From NCBI RefSeq assembly GCF_018364065.1, contig NZ_JAGZMO010000001.1, positions 248,001 to 312,000 of the forward strand: DNA of 64,000 nucleotides. Direction: 5' to 3'. Source of the stretch: Veillonella sp. (lineage in GTDB: Bacteria > Bacillota > Negativicutes > Veillonellales > Veillonellaceae). Of the stretch, positions 53,137-62,462 are shown in pieces (the stretch's first letter is position 1; the number at the start of each line of letters is the position of its first letter). Below the pieces are notes generated by a model, which saw nothing but the letters and a program-made list of their open reading frames with translations, did not search any database and had not been told where the DNA came from. The position numbers and the translations under genes were made by a program.

Positions 53137-53225
53137 TAAACGGTTAACTCTTGTGAGCTTTTTAGCCCTTGTGAACTACTTTGATTAACCGTTGTGAGCT
53201 ACATTGATTAACCGTTGTGAACTAC
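53137..53225 (-). repeat. Stop-spanning 23-bp tandem array at grpE 3' end, 4 copies
   Basis: GTAGTTCACAACGGTTAATC (coding end and stop of grpE, 53203-53225), then GTAGCTCACAACGGTTAATC (53180-53202), GTAGTTCACAAGGGCTAAAA (53158-53179) and a partial CTCACAAGAGTTAACC. TAA is kept in all four (plus-strand TTA at 53208, 53185, 53162, 53144), and the first three stops are in three different frames. It lies inside the operon, between grpE and dnaK. Confidence 0.9.
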
Positions 53226-53801
53226 TTTTACCATAGCGGGACGAACTGTTCTGCCGTCTACTGTGTAGCCGGTTTGCAGAACTTCACATACTACGTCGTC
53301 ATCATATTCATCGAATGGTACACGCATTACCGCCTGATGATAATTCGGATCGAACGGTTTGCCTACGGCATCAATCACTTCAAGTCCATGCTTTTTCAGC
53401 ATAGCCATCAGATTCTGCTGAATCATTTCAAAGCCTTCCAAGAATGCTTTTGTTTCATCAGTAGTCGGTGCCTGTAAAGCTCGTTCAAAGTTATCTAGAA
53501 CAGGGAATAAATCTTTGATTACATCAGCCTTAACGAAACCGGCCAATTGATCTTTTTCCTGTAATGTGCGGCGTTTAAAATTTTCAAAGTCCGCTTGCAA
53601 ACGTTTGTAACGATTTTCTGTTTCCGCTACAGCCGCCTGAATTTCAGCTTCTATGTCGGCACTTTCTTCAATCGTCACATCTTCAGCTGTTTCCACGTCA
53701 ACCGCTTCGTCTGCATTGTCTGTCGCCATCGTTTCGTCATGCACTTCAGTCTCTGCAGCCTCGTCTGTGTGCGCTTGCTTTTTAATTTCTTCTGTACTCA
53801 T
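53208..53801 (-). CDS. grpE: Nucleotide exchange factor GrpE
   Basis: Releases ADP from DnaK. Acidic, low-complexity N-terminal 60 residues, a long coiled coil (about 65-110, ENRYKRLQADFENFKRRTL), and a C-terminal beta domain ending RPAMVKVVHN. ATG 53801 has GAGGTGG upstream. The 3' end is repeated in tandem into the spacer before dnaK. Confidence 0.95.
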   Translation of the reverse strand: MSTEEIKKQAHTDEAAETEVHDETMATDNADEAVDVETAEDVTIEESADIEAEIQAAVAETENRYKRLQADFENFKRRTLQEKDQLAGFVKADVIKDLFPVLDNFERALQAPTTDETKAFLEGFEMIQQNLMAMLKKHGLEVIDAVGKPFDPNYHQAVMRVPFDEYDDDVVCEVLQTGYTVDGRTVRPAMVKVVHNG

Positions 53802-53820
53802 TGTGTGTACCACCTCGCCG

Positions 53821-54837
53821 TTATTTTTTATTATCTTTTAAAAGTTTAACAAAATCTTGAATATAGGATAAAATACCGATAATTCGTCTGTACTCCATCC
53901 GTGTAGGCCCCAAAATTGCCAATGTGCCGATGCCTTCATCAGCGTCGCCGAAGTTCGCCTGAATAACACTTAAGTTCTTCATGGTTTCCGCTTTGTTTTC
54001 GTCACCAATCTTAATATCAATCCCCACCGGAGCGGCCGGCTCAATCAATTGTGTGAGCTGATCTTCTTTTTCCAGTATGGATAAGATGGACTGAACTTTC
54101 TTGACATCCTTGAATTCCGGTTGTTCCAACAACTCAGTTGTACCAATGGAGTAAAATAATTTACGTTTCGCAATGGCTCTATACAACGATGTTGCCAGAA
54201 TCATGAGCAATTCTTTAGGTCCCTCAATGAGTTTCACTGTATGCTCCAAGAAGAATGGGGATATATCTGCAATCCGTACATCTTTCAAAGCATTGCTGAA
54301 CTTCATAGATGCGCCTGCCAAATCGTCTTCACTTACAGCCTCACTGAAGCTGATGTGCTCATTATCCAGCGCCCCCACATCTGTTACTACTACCATCACC
54401 GCTCTATGTGGCGAGATAGGCAACACGTGAATAAACTTCAATGTGGAAGAGTTATGCGCCGGTGCCAAGACTAAGCTCATATTGTGACTAATCTGGGAAA
54501 TCAGTTTGGCCACATCTAAAAAGAAATCTTCAAGATTACTAGGCTTTTTATTCCATATTTGATTGATTCGTTCTGCATCTTCGCGCTGTGTGCCGTTCAA
54601 ATGCATCATGTCATCTACATAATATCGATAGCCCTTAGGCGAAGGAATACGCCCGGCGGAAGTGTGTGGCTGCTCTAAGAAGCCCAACTCTTCCAAATCG
54701 GCCATTTCATTTCGCACTGTAGCAGGACTGACGCCGAGTTTATAATTCTTTGCCAATGTTCTGGACCCTACGGGCTCAGCCGACTTTATGTAGTCTTGTA
54801 TGATAGCGTGTAAGATGCGTTGTTTTCTTTCATCCAT
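53821..54837 (-). CDS. hrcA: Heat-inducible repressor HrcA
   Basis: Represses class-I heat-shock operons by binding CIRCE. N-terminal winged helix (SPATVRNEMADLEELGFLEQPH) and the HTSAGRIPSPKGYRYYVD segment are diagnostic. Start ATG 54837 gives 338 residues; a longer frame would include the operator. Its own operator lies 17 bases upstream, so it is autoregulated. Confidence 0.96.
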   Translation of the reverse strand: MDERKQRILHAIIQDYIKSAEPVGSRTLAKNYKLGVSPATVRNEMADLEELGFLEQPHTSAGRIPSPKGYRYYVDDMMHLNGTQREDAERINQIWNKKPSNLEDFFLDVAKLISQISHNMSLVLAPAHNSSTLKFIHVLPISPHRAVMVVVTDVGALDNEHISFSEAVSEDDLAGASMKFSNALKDVRIADISPFFLEHTVKLIEGPKELLMILATSLYRAIAKRKLFYSIGTTELLEQPEFKDVKKVQSILSILEKEDQLTQLIEPAAPVGIDIKIGDENKAETMKNLSVIQANFGDADEGIGTLAILGPTRMEYRRIIGILSYIQDFVKLLKDNKK

Positions 54838-54853
54838 AATCGCGCCTCGTTTG

Positions 54854-54880
54854 TTAGCACTCATTAACATCGAGTGCTAA
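54854..54880 (-). promoter_or_regulatory. CIRCE operator
   Basis: Perfect TTAGCACTC-N9-GAGTGCTAA. It lies in the 5' leader of hrcA, downstream of the predicted promoter. Confidence 0.98.
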
Positions 54881-54891
54881 TCACAGGTATA

Positions 54892-54919
54892 ATGTTACCA
54901 TAAAATGTCAAAATGTCAA
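54892..54919 (-). promoter_or_regulatory. Predicted promoter of the hrcA operon
   Basis: Minus strand TTGACA (54914-54919), 16-base spacer, TAACAT (54892-54897). A second TTGACA overlaps at 54906-54911. Confidence 0.7.
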
Positions 54920-55141
54920 GAGAATATTTCCGCAAAGATACAGATATTTCCCTATTAGTCAAAAAATCAAAACCATTAAACTTTATTCTATTCTCCATCG
55001 TATCCGTTCGTTGTTCATTTGCTATTCTTTTCTTTTTCTTTGATTTTTAACTGAAAGTACAAACGATATTTTTCTTTTATTCCTGAGTTAAATGCAGTAA
55101 GTCAGCTTTTTTCTAATTTTTAAACTCTCTTCAGAAAAAAC
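54920..55141. other. Spacer upstream of hrcA
   Basis: AT-rich, without a credible gene or repeat. Confidence 0.5.
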
Positions 55142-55167
55142 AAAAAAGACCCTACCGGGTCTTTTTA
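55142..55167. terminator. Terminator after the NPD-like gene
   Basis: AAAAAGACCC (55143-55152) pairs with GGGTCTTTTT (55157-55166), four-base loop, T runs on both strands. Confidence 0.92.
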
Positions 55168-55249
55168 TATACAAATTTAAAGCTGTCCTATCTAACTTAC
55201 TTAGATTACATATCCTCCCTACTCAGCTTCTCCAACTCACATCACTTAC

Positions 55250-56224
55250 TTAATTTATAAAATCTGCCATTAATTCCTGAACAATATCTTCACAACTTTT
55301 TACTTCTTTAATTAGATCTATAGCAGTGTTTACGGAAACTATTCCATCCTCCAGTCTGCCCTCCAGCATCCCTGGTCTCAACCCGTCAATCTGATTAATT
55401 TTTTCATCAAGCTCTGCTGTAGACATACCATCTTCATACATACGCGCCAACTTTTGAGCAAACGTATGCGGTGTCGAACGTTGAGTTCCCGAAACAAAAA
55501 CCAAATCTTTTGCCTTTGTCTGAATAATATCTTGTTTACATGCATCTGAAGCCGGACATTCTTCGGATAAAATAAATCGGGTTCCCACATATACACCTTC
55601 AGCACCCAGTGCAAACGCAGCCCTCACACCACGAATATCATTAATACCACCTGTTGCCATTACCGGTATCTGAACAGAATCTACAATAGTTGGAACGATA
55701 GAAAAGGTACCAATTTTATTTTGAGGTATCCAGCCGCCTTCATCATAGCCTGTAGCTATAATAATATCAGCACCTTCATTCTCTGCCAATTTTGAAGCTT
55801 CAGGGGTAGGCGTTAATTCTCGATGTACCCAAATACCATTACGCTTTTTCAGTTGTTTTGCCAATTTCTTATTCACTTGACCAACAGTAACAAAAATAGT
55901 TACGTCTTCTTCAAAAGCTATATTAATAATATTTTCCCCATAGGCTTCCATTTCTGTCATTCCGTCTTCCGGCAAATAAACATTCACAGCAAACGGATTA
56001 TTAGTTAAATTCTTAATTTTTCGTAATTCGTTTCTATATCGTTCTTCTGTACTAACTCGTTTATTGCCTTCAAATTTTACACCTGCATTAGGGCCTAACA
56101 CACCCATTCCGCCTGCATTCGAAACTGCTGCCACCATGTTCGCATCTGTAATCCAGTTCATAGCAGCTTGAACAAGCGGATATTTAATGTTAAGTATATT
56201 GCATACTCTGTTCTTATTTTCCAT
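55250..56224 (-). CDS. NPD-like flavin monooxygenase / FabK-family flavoprotein
   Basis: TIM-barrel FMN protein of 324 residues in the nitronate monooxygenase/FabK superfamily. KYPLVQAAMNWITDANMVAAVSNAGGMGVLG is the FMN-binding opening (read in parts), and GADIIIATGYDEGG, VMATGGINDIRGVRAAFALGAEGVYVGT the phosphate site. The position of the catalytic histidine (usually EAGGH) reads DEGGW, so nitronate oxidation or enoyl reduction in the usual way is doubtful. Isolated gene with its own terminator. Codon use is looser and more AT-rich than the neighbours, which could mean recent arrival. Confidence 0.8.
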   Translation of the reverse strand: MENKNRVCNILNIKYPLVQAAMNWITDANMVAAVSNAGGMGVLGPNAGVKFEGNKRVSTEERYRNELRKIKNLTNNPFAVNVYLPEDGMTEMEAYGENIINIAFEEDVTIFVTVGQVNKKLAKQLKKRNGIWVHRELTPTPEASKLAENEGADIIIATGYDEGGWIPQNKIGTFSIVPTIVDSVQIPVMATGGINDIRGVRAAFALGAEGVYVGTRFILSEECPASDACKQDIIQTKAKDLVFVSGTQRSTPHTFAQKLARMYEDGMSTAELDEKINQIDGLRPGMLEGRLEDGIVSVNTAIDLIKEVKSCEDIVQELMADFIN

Positions 56225-56430
56225 GACTATAACCTTCCTATTATTACTACGTATTTTCCTAATCCGTTAAATCGAAATAGTAATTCATGCCCTGCAATAA
56301 TAAGCAAAGGCACTAAATTTAAGATTGCCTAAATATTTTTACAATGTTACTAAAGCAATTCAACTGACGACCTCGCTTATATCTTACAAAATATCAAATA
56401 TGTTCGTCTGCTACAGTTGATACAAAAAAC
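56225..56430. other. Spacer upstream of the NPD-like gene
   Basis: AT-rich. A weak TTGTAA-17-TAAATT on the minus strand could be its promoter. Confidence 0.4.
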
Positions 56431-56456
56431 AAAAAAGGCCCCGAAGGACCTTTTTT
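56431..56456. terminator. Terminator after the OPT transporter
   Basis: AAAAAAGGCCC pairs with GGACCTTTTTT (one mismatch), loop CGAA, T run on each strand. Confidence 0.9.
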
Positions 56457-56491
56457 ATTTACATAACATATAACAAAGTGAAACTTTATTT

Positions 56492-58432
56492 TTATGCTTT
56501 ATTGCGTTTCAACTTAACGCTGGTTGCAATCTTATACATAGCGATACAGAAGATGAAGTAAATAACCATGCCTAAGAATGTAGCGCCCGGTGTTTTTTCC
56601 CATTCAGTTAAGAATACGTCCACACCTGCGATGTGAAGAATCGCACTGATCAAGGCACCAATCGCACCACCGGCTACGAAACCGGAAGCCACGATACCGC
56701 CCTGGGTAACGCGTTCTTCTTGTTCAGCTTCATCTTTAGAAGATTTTTTAACCAAGTAGGAAATGAGACCACCGATCAGTAATGGCGTATTGATTTCCAT
56801 TGGTAAGTATGCACCAAGAGCGAAAGCCAATGGTGGCACACCGCACATCCAAAGAATAACGGCGAAGAAAGCACCCATAATATACAATGGCCATTGAGCA
56901 CTGCCGCCTGTCATTAATGGTTCAACGATAGCAGCCATCGCATTAGCCTGTGGAGCGTTCAATGCGTTTTCACCCACGAAACCGTATGCGTGGTTCAAAA
57001 GAAGTAATACGCCTACAGCTACGATAGCAGCGATAACAACGCCTACTAACTGCCATTGTTGCATTTTCTTAGGAGTAGCACCCAATAAGTGAGCTACTTT
57101 CAATTCAGACATGAAATTACCGGCTACACCGATTGTAGTTGCCAGGAACGCAGCCATCATCAAGATAGCGATGATGCCGAGCTTGCCTGTTAAACCTACG
57201 CTTGTAAGAGCTACTGCACCGATGAGAATCATGAAGATTGTCATGCCGGATACCGGTTCACTACCGGTAAAGGCGATGGAGCTGATACCTACTACGGAAA
57301 GTAAGAACGCCAAGATCAATACGATTACGAATGCCACTAAAGTCTGAACGATTGTTTGCGCATAGAAAATATGGAAGAAAATAGCAAACAATACAGTCGT
57401 TAAAATGATACCCATACCCAACATGGACATTGGCAAGTCCATCTGTGTACGAAGCAAGTTAACATTAGTTGTTTTACCGCGTTTGAACATATCCACGATA
57501 GCACGGCGCATAATGCGGGTTACTACATTGGACATGCTGAGCAAGCCGATAACGCCGGCCATGGCCAACATACCGATACCGATATGACGTACGTATTGCG
57601 AGAATACAGTACGAACCGGCGCATCAGCAAGCAGAACTTCCTTGCCGGCAATTACCATTACATGGTCGCCGCCGAGGTAGTAAACCAATGGAATACATAC
57701 ATACCAGGAGAAGAAAGAGCCTGCTACGATAATGGCTGTATAGCGCAAGCCGGTAAAGTAACCGATACCGAGCAGAGCAATATCACTGTCCAGAGAGAAA
57801 TGTAATTTCATCTTATCCTGGAAAGCTTGACCCCATTGGAAGGTAGTGGTCGAAAATACTTCGCGCCACCAGCCCAATGAATTGAGCACGAAATCATAGC
57901 CCATACCGAAGAGACCACTGAAAATCATCAGTTTAGCGCGGCTGCCTTCATTACTGCTAAGTACTTCGGCTACGGCGCGGCCACCAGGGAACGGATACGC
58001 ATGATGCATTTCTTCACAGAAGTATTGACGGAAAATGGTACAAAGCTGTACACCAAGCAAGCCGCCCAATACAACCGGAATCATCATTTCAAGTGGTGAT
58101 ACATCATCAATATTCAAAATAAATAGCGCCGGAAGAATAAACATAACCCCTGCTAATACGTTAGTACCCGCACTACCGATAGCCTGAATATGAACTGTTT
58201 CCGGAAACGCATTTGCACGTTTAAAAACTGCCGCCATCCCCATGGCAAGTACAGATACAGGAGCGAACGCATCAACTGTCTGACCAATTTTTAAACATAA
58301 ATAACCTACCGCCAATGAAAACAATGCGGCGTAAAAGAGGCCCCAAAAAACTACGTAGGAGTTAATTTCCACGTACTCTTTGTGCGGATCCATTATGGGA
58401 TGAATGTCATTTACATGTTCCTGTTCTTTCAC
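56492..58432 (-). CDS. OPT-family oligopeptide transporter
   Basis: Large polytopic membrane protein (about 646 residues, 14-16 hydrophobic segments) of the OPT superfamily, which import oligopeptides or metal chelates by proton symport. The early GYLCLKIGQTVDAFAPVSVLAMG and later GIVASGFVAGGAIGALI segments are typical of the bacterial PT branch. The likely start is GTG 58432, with GAGGAGG just upstream, rather than the TTG at 58456. Single gene with its own terminator. Substrate is unknown. Confidence 0.9.
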   Translation of the reverse strand: MKEQEHVNDIHPIMDPHKEYVEINSYVVFWGLFYAALFSLAVGYLCLKIGQTVDAFAPVSVLAMGMAAVFKRANAFPETVHIQAIGSAGTNVLAGVMFILPALFILNIDDVSPLEMMIPVVLGGLLGVQLCTIFRQYFCEEMHHAYPFPGGRAVAEVLSSNEGSRAKLMIFSGLFGMGYDFVLNSLGWWREVFSTTTFQWGQAFQDKMKLHFSLDSDIALLGIGYFTGLRYTAIIVAGSFFSWYVCIPLVYYLGGDHVMVIAGKEVLLADAPVRTVFSQYVRHIGIGMLAMAGVIGLLSMSNVVTRIMRRAIVDMFKRGKTTNVNLLRTQMDLPMSMLGMGIILTTVLFAIFFHIFYAQTIVQTLVAFVIVLILAFLLSVVGISSIAFTGSEPVSGMTIFMILIGAVALTSVGLTGKLGIIAILMMAAFLATTIGVAGNFMSELKVAHLLGATPKKMQQWQLVGVVIAAIVAVGVLLLLNHAYGFVGENALNAPQANAMAAIVEPLMTGGSAQWPLYIMGAFFAVILWMCGVPPLAFALGAYLPMEINTPLLIGGLISYLVKKSSKDEAEQEERVTQGGIVASGFVAGGAIGALISAILHIAGVDVFLTEWEKTPGATFLGMVIYFIFCIAMYKIATSVKLKRNKA

Positions 58433-58763
58433 AATATCCTCCTCAAAACAATACAAAAAACCATAGTCCCATAAGCCTCAACTCTCACTAGTAAAAACCG
58501 GTACGTCATTTAATAATACTACAGCCAAAATATACATAAAACTTCACAAATAAATACATGCTGCGTCATTTAAACGTAATGCTACACATAAAAATATACT
58601 CTATAGTATAAACTACAATATAAACAGTCTCTTTCTGCTTATACTGTATTCCCTATGCATTAATACAACCCTGTTTCACTAAAAATTCTTTCTCTCAAAC
58701 CGACTTTAAATTGTCAGCCTCACCACCTTTGGTCAGTAATCTCGATTTTGTATGACTATACGA
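58433..58763. other. Spacer between the amidotransferase and OPT genes
   Basis: AT-rich. Two copies of TTAAATGACG-type sequence lie about 75 bases apart (near 58510 and 58570). No terminator or confident promoter is seen. Confidence 0.45.
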
Positions 58764-59498
58764 TTAGATCATATATTCTTCACAGGCTTCCACAAAGGCT
58801 CTGAATAAAGCCTGTGCTTCCTGAGAGTTCTCCGTCATCATTTCCGGATGGAACTGACAGGTTACCAGCCACGGATAGTCTGTTGCTTCCAACGCTTCGA
58901 TAGTGCCGTCCTTGGAACGACCGGTTATCTTCAGTCCCTTACCTACAGCCTTTACGGTCTGATGGTGATGGGAATTGGTAACCCAAGCGGTTTTCCCTAA
59001 AATATCCGCAATCTTCGAATCTACTGTAAAATCGACTGTATGGAATGGCATCCCCGGACTTTGGTTCTGCCAGTGTTTAATCGTGCAAGATTCATCATAC
59101 TTCAAGTCTTGGTACAACGTACCGCCGCGATACACATTTACAACCTGATGACCTCGGCAAATAGCAAATATAGGAATGCCTTTATCGATGGCCGCCTCCA
59201 AAAGTGCGAAATCAAACTGATCGCGCTCAGGCCATACCTGGCTCAATCCCTGCAACGGTTCTTCACCGTAATACAGCGGATACACATCCTGTCCGCCCGA
59301 TAAAACTAAACCGTCAAGGCGTGCTACTAAAGACTTGATATTTTCTTTATTCGTCGTAAATGGAAGGATAATAGGCAAACCGCCCTGATCCTCTACAGAG
59401 CGCAGATAGTTATCATTAACATAAGCTCGTGCTACACTTCTGAAATCATCTTGGCCCACATGAAAATGGCTGCCGGAAACTCCTATTAATGGTACCAC
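58764..59498 (-). CDS. Class-I glutamine amidotransferase-like hydrolase (PuuD/C26 type)
   Basis: Gamma-glutamyl hydrolase family, like gamma-glutamyl-GABA hydrolase PuuD. Nucleophile in FAICRGHQVVN and the His-Glu pair in CQFHPE are present. Start is probably GTG 59498, with GGAAAGGGTGAT upstream; the frame is open to 59555 through the leader hairpin. Length 244 is normal. No other polyamine-catabolism genes adjoin, although an arginase-family gene lies 4 kb away, so the substrate is open. Confidence 0.87.
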   Translation of the reverse strand: MVPLIGVSGSHFHVGQDDFRSVARAYVNDNYLRSVEDQGGLPIILPFTTNKENIKSLVARLDGLVLSGGQDVYPLYYGEEPLQGLSQVWPERDQFDFALLEAAIDKGIPIFAICRGHQVVNVYRGGTLYQDLKYDESCTIKHWQNQSPGMPFHTVDFTVDSKIADILGKTAWVTNSHHHQTVKAVGKGLKITGRSKDGTIEALEATDYPWLVTCQFHPEMMTENSQEAQALFRAFVEACEEYMI

Positions 59499-59512
59499 AC
59501 TATCACCCTTTC

Positions 59513-59549
59513 CTAAAAAAGAAGAGCTTTCACCCTTTGTGATGAAAGC
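59513..59549 (-). terminator. Terminator-like hairpin in the amidotransferase leader
   Basis: On the minus strand GCTTTCATC pairs with GGTGAAAGC (one wobble), followed by CTCTTCTTTTTT. It lies between the promoter and ribosome site. Confidence 0.75.
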
Positions 59550-59605
59550 CCCCAAATTTATTGAATTTTGAATAAAGTCGTTTAATAAACCAGTTTATAT
59601 AACTC

Positions 59606-59634
59606 ATTATAAATTTGGGAAATGTATTTGTCAA
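59606..59634 (-). promoter_or_regulatory. Consensus promoter of the amidotransferase gene
   Basis: Minus strand TTGACA (59629-59634), 17-base spacer, TATAAT (59606-59611). A 14-bp palindrome ATAAACTGGTTTAT lies at the start-point side and may be an operator. Confidence 0.85.
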
Positions 59635-59690
59635 TATGGACAACTGTTCTTTACACTTGATAAATTCGCATAACGAAGGGCTTTAAAACC

Positions 59691-60341
59691 CTATTGTCCC
59701 AGTTTTGTAATCTCTTCGTTCCGACCGATCACAATTAACATATCTGTCGCTCGGAGCCGGTCATTCGGATCCGGCGTGGCTATGACTTGATTATCGCGCT
59801 TTAAGGCTACCACGTTCACGCCGTATTGTTTACGAAGTTCCAGTTCTTTTAAATTTTTATTTACCATGAATTCCGGTGTGCGGATTTCCACTATACCGAT
59901 ATCTTTAGATAATTGGAAATAGTCTACTATATGGTCGCCTGTGAGCATCTGCGCCACCCGTTCCGCCATATCCATTTCCGGATACACGATAAGGTCCACG
60001 CCCACTTTTTTAAGCAATTTACTTTCAATGGCCGTCGATGCTTTCGCCACAATGAACGGACATCCGATTTCCTGTAATACCATGGCCGTCAAAAGCTTGG
60101 CATTCATATCTTCACCGATGGCGATTACTACCACATCCAATGTTTCCAAATGAAGCTGGCGCACCGTATCTTCATCAGTGAAGTCGGCAATTACGCTTTG
60201 TGCAATATACGGTGCTATCTTCTGCACCACTTTTTCATCCCGGTCCACGCCATATACTTCATGGCCCAAGCCGGTTACCTGTTTGGCCAAGGTACCGCCA
60301 AAACGGCCCAGGCCGATAATTCCGATTGATTTACGTTTCAT
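59691..60341 (-). CDS. Potassium channel gating subunit, TrkA/KtrA type
   Basis: Cytoplasmic RCK protein that gates the partner channel by binding nucleotide. N-terminal Rossmann GLGRFGGTLAKQV and GVDRDEKVV, C-terminal RCK_C domain (about 135-216). Single-domain length (216) fits KtrA. It follows the channel gene by 17 bases. Confidence 0.93.
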   Translation of the reverse strand: MKRKSIGIIGLGRFGGTLAKQVTGLGHEVYGVDRDEKVVQKIAPYIAQSVIADFTDEDTVRQLHLETLDVVVIAIGEDMNAKLLTAMVLQEIGCPFIVAKASTAIESKLLKKVGVDLIVYPEMDMAERVAQMLTGDHIVDYFQLSKDIGIVEIRTPEFMVNKNLKELELRKQYGVNVVALKRDNQVIATPDPNDRLRATDMLIVIGRNEEITKLGQ

Positions 60342-60358
60342 AATAAACTCCTATGGCA

Positions 60359-61732
60359 TTACAATAGCACATTGTCTTCCGGATAGTACACGGCACTCGG
60401 CTTTTTCGGGGTAATAAAGAACGCACTTATAAGTGTTAACACGCCAATACGGCCTGTGTACATAACGAACATAAGGACAATTTTACTCAAATCTGTCAAT
60501 TCGCCCGTTATCCCTCGTGTAAGACCTACCGTAGCAAAAGCGGACATTACTTCGAACACAAGGTCCAGAAACTGGAACGGTTCCACCCAAGATAGAATGA
60601 ATGTAGCAATTAGAACCAGCCAGGACGAGAAGAATATAATACTGCAAGATTTATTGATTAAGTTCTGACTCAAGCTGCGATTAAACAGATGAACTCTTGT
60701 TTTACCGGTCAAGGCCGCATACGCCGTAGCCCATACGACGGCAATGGTGGAAATTTTCGCACCACCGCCCGTAGAGTTCGGGCCCGCACCGATAAACATA
60801 AGAATGACCGTAATAAATGCCGTTACCGGATGGAACTGTGAATAGTCCAGCGTAGGCAGACCTGCCGTACGAGGCGTTACGGCCTGCATCAATGCGGCCT
60901 GGAATTTATCGACTAACGACAACGGTGCCAATACGCCGGTCCATTCAAGGAGACATATAAGCAATGTGCCGCCTATGACGAGAACAGCATTGCCTACAAG
61001 CATCACCTTTGTGTGTAATGAGAAAAAAGTAAATCCCCGTTTATAATTTTTCAAAATATCAAAAGTGGCCATATAGCCGAAGCCGCCAATTAAAATAAGA
61101 CCTGATGTGTTTAACGTAAAGCCCCAGTTAGTCACAAGTTCGTAGGGCAAATTATTGTCAAAGAATACAAAGCCTGCATTACAGAAAGACGAAATAGACT
61201 GATAAAACCCGTAATATATAGCACTGTGTCCTAAATAAGGATACAGTACAACTGTATAAATCAGGCCGCCTACAAATTCCACAAAAAAAGTAAGACCTAT
61301 AACCTGTTTCATTATGGTTCGAAAATCAATATTTTCCAGGCCCACATCTTCCTGCAGGAGTAATCGGTTTTCCAAGCCTACGCGCCGCCGTAAAATCAGG
61401 AATATAAGCGTTGTAAAGGTCATAGTGCCCAGACCGCCAATTTGAATTAAAATAATCATAATGGTTTGTCCGAAGACACTCCAATGATGAAATGTGTCAA
61501 CCGGGGTCAAACCTGTTACAGATGCACAGGAAACGGCCACGAAAAATGCATCCACCCAGTGAGTGGCCGTGCCGTCACTGGTCGCTATAGGCAATGACAG
61601 CAATGTTCCGCCCACCAGCATAAGTAATGCAAAGCTGATAGCCAGCATGCGCTGCGGGTGGCGAACCAGAAATAAACGGTACCATGTTAAAAAATTACCT
61701 GCCCGCCTCCGTGGCTCAAATGAAGACAACAT
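60359..61732 (-). CDS. Potassium transporter membrane subunit, TrkH/KtrB type
   Basis: Potassium-translocating subunit of about 457 residues with four M1-P-M2 repeats; filter-like segments SCASVTGLTPVD, SISSFCNAGFVF, VTPRTAGLPTLD and SAFATVGLTRGI are seen. KtrB-like in length. ATG 61732 has AGAGGA upstream. Forms the channel with the following RCK subunit. Confidence 0.93.
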   Translation of the reverse strand: MLSSFEPRRRAGNFLTWYRLFLVRHPQRMLAISFALLMLVGGTLLSLPIATSDGTATHWVDAFFVAVSCASVTGLTPVDTFHHWSVFGQTIMIILIQIGGLGTMTFTTLIFLILRRRVGLENRLLLQEDVGLENIDFRTIMKQVIGLTFFVEFVGGLIYTVVLYPYLGHSAIYYGFYQSISSFCNAGFVFFDNNLPYELVTNWGFTLNTSGLILIGGFGYMATFDILKNYKRGFTFFSLHTKVMLVGNAVLVIGGTLLICLLEWTGVLAPLSLVDKFQAALMQAVTPRTAGLPTLDYSQFHPVTAFITVILMFIGAGPNSTGGGAKISTIAVVWATAYAALTGKTRVHLFNRSLSQNLINKSCSIIFFSSWLVLIATFILSWVEPFQFLDLVFEVMSAFATVGLTRGITGELTDLSKIVLMFVMYTGRIGVLTLISAFFITPKKPSAVYYPEDNVLL

Positions 61733-61814
61733 ACTTAATCCTCTTTTCAATCTACATGTAATTTAATTCTCTGCCATAGTGTACGCCTATTTATTGCAAA
61801 GTTCAATAGAAAAA

Positions 61815-62423
61815 CTAGTCCACATCTTTATCAAGCCGGTCATACAGCCGCTCTTCTTCTTTACCGGCTGTACCGCTTTTATACTCCTTATGAGCCCGTT
61901 TAGCCTCTTTTATGGCCTGCCACAAGGGGCGAATCTGCGTGCCGTTAAAGGCCTCAACCGTGGTATATCCGGCGAACCATTCCGCTGCGGCGGCACATAC
62001 AAAGGTGATAAAGAAATAGGCCATAATAATAAAGAGCAGCAATATGGCTACAAAGAAAAAGGCGACTTTCTCAAGGCCAAACTGATTATGCTCGCCCATG
62101 AGAATGTCCATAAAGCTGACAAAGGTCAACGAATGATACACGAGCATCAATTCGGCCAATCCCCAGAATCCCAGCAACACGGCGCAGAATATATAGAAGG
62201 AGTATTTGTGAAACTCCGTATAGGTAGACATGGCTTTTAAATACACTTTGCGTGCTATGGCACCGCCCAATATGAGGCAAAGAACAATTGCGAACGCCTG
62301 CGTTACAGCGTCATTCGTTTCACTGCCCACCAAAACGCCTACAATCATTGAAAATAAGCCGTAAAAAGAGTACAAAACGCCGCCGGCGGCCACTCGCAAT
62401 CCCAGTTTTACATATTCATTCAC
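61815..62423 (-). CDS. Unknown polytopic membrane protein, 202 residues
   Basis: Not recognised. Four or five hydrophobic segments (about 8-35, 42-60, 75-100, 120-150) and a basic-acidic cytoplasmic-looking tail of about 45 residues from IRPLWQAIKEAKRAHK onward. It lies upstream of the potassium genes and downstream of the siroheme protein on the same strand, spaced by about 80 and 140 bases. Could be a regulator or accessory protein of potassium transport, by position only. Confidence 0.7.
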   Translation of the reverse strand: MNEYVKLGLRVAAGGVLYSFYGLFSMIVGVLVGSETNDAVTQAFAIVLCLILGGAIARKVYLKAMSTYTEFHKYSFYIFCAVLLGFWGLAELMLVYHSLTFVSFMDILMGEHNQFGLEKVAFFFVAILLLFIIMAYFFITFVCAAAAEWFAGYTTVEAFNGTQIRPLWQAIKEAKRAHKEYKSGTAGKEEERLYDRLDKDVD

Positions 62424-62462
62424 CTTGCTTCACCTTCTTTCTCTCCTTTATTTATCAGTTCA

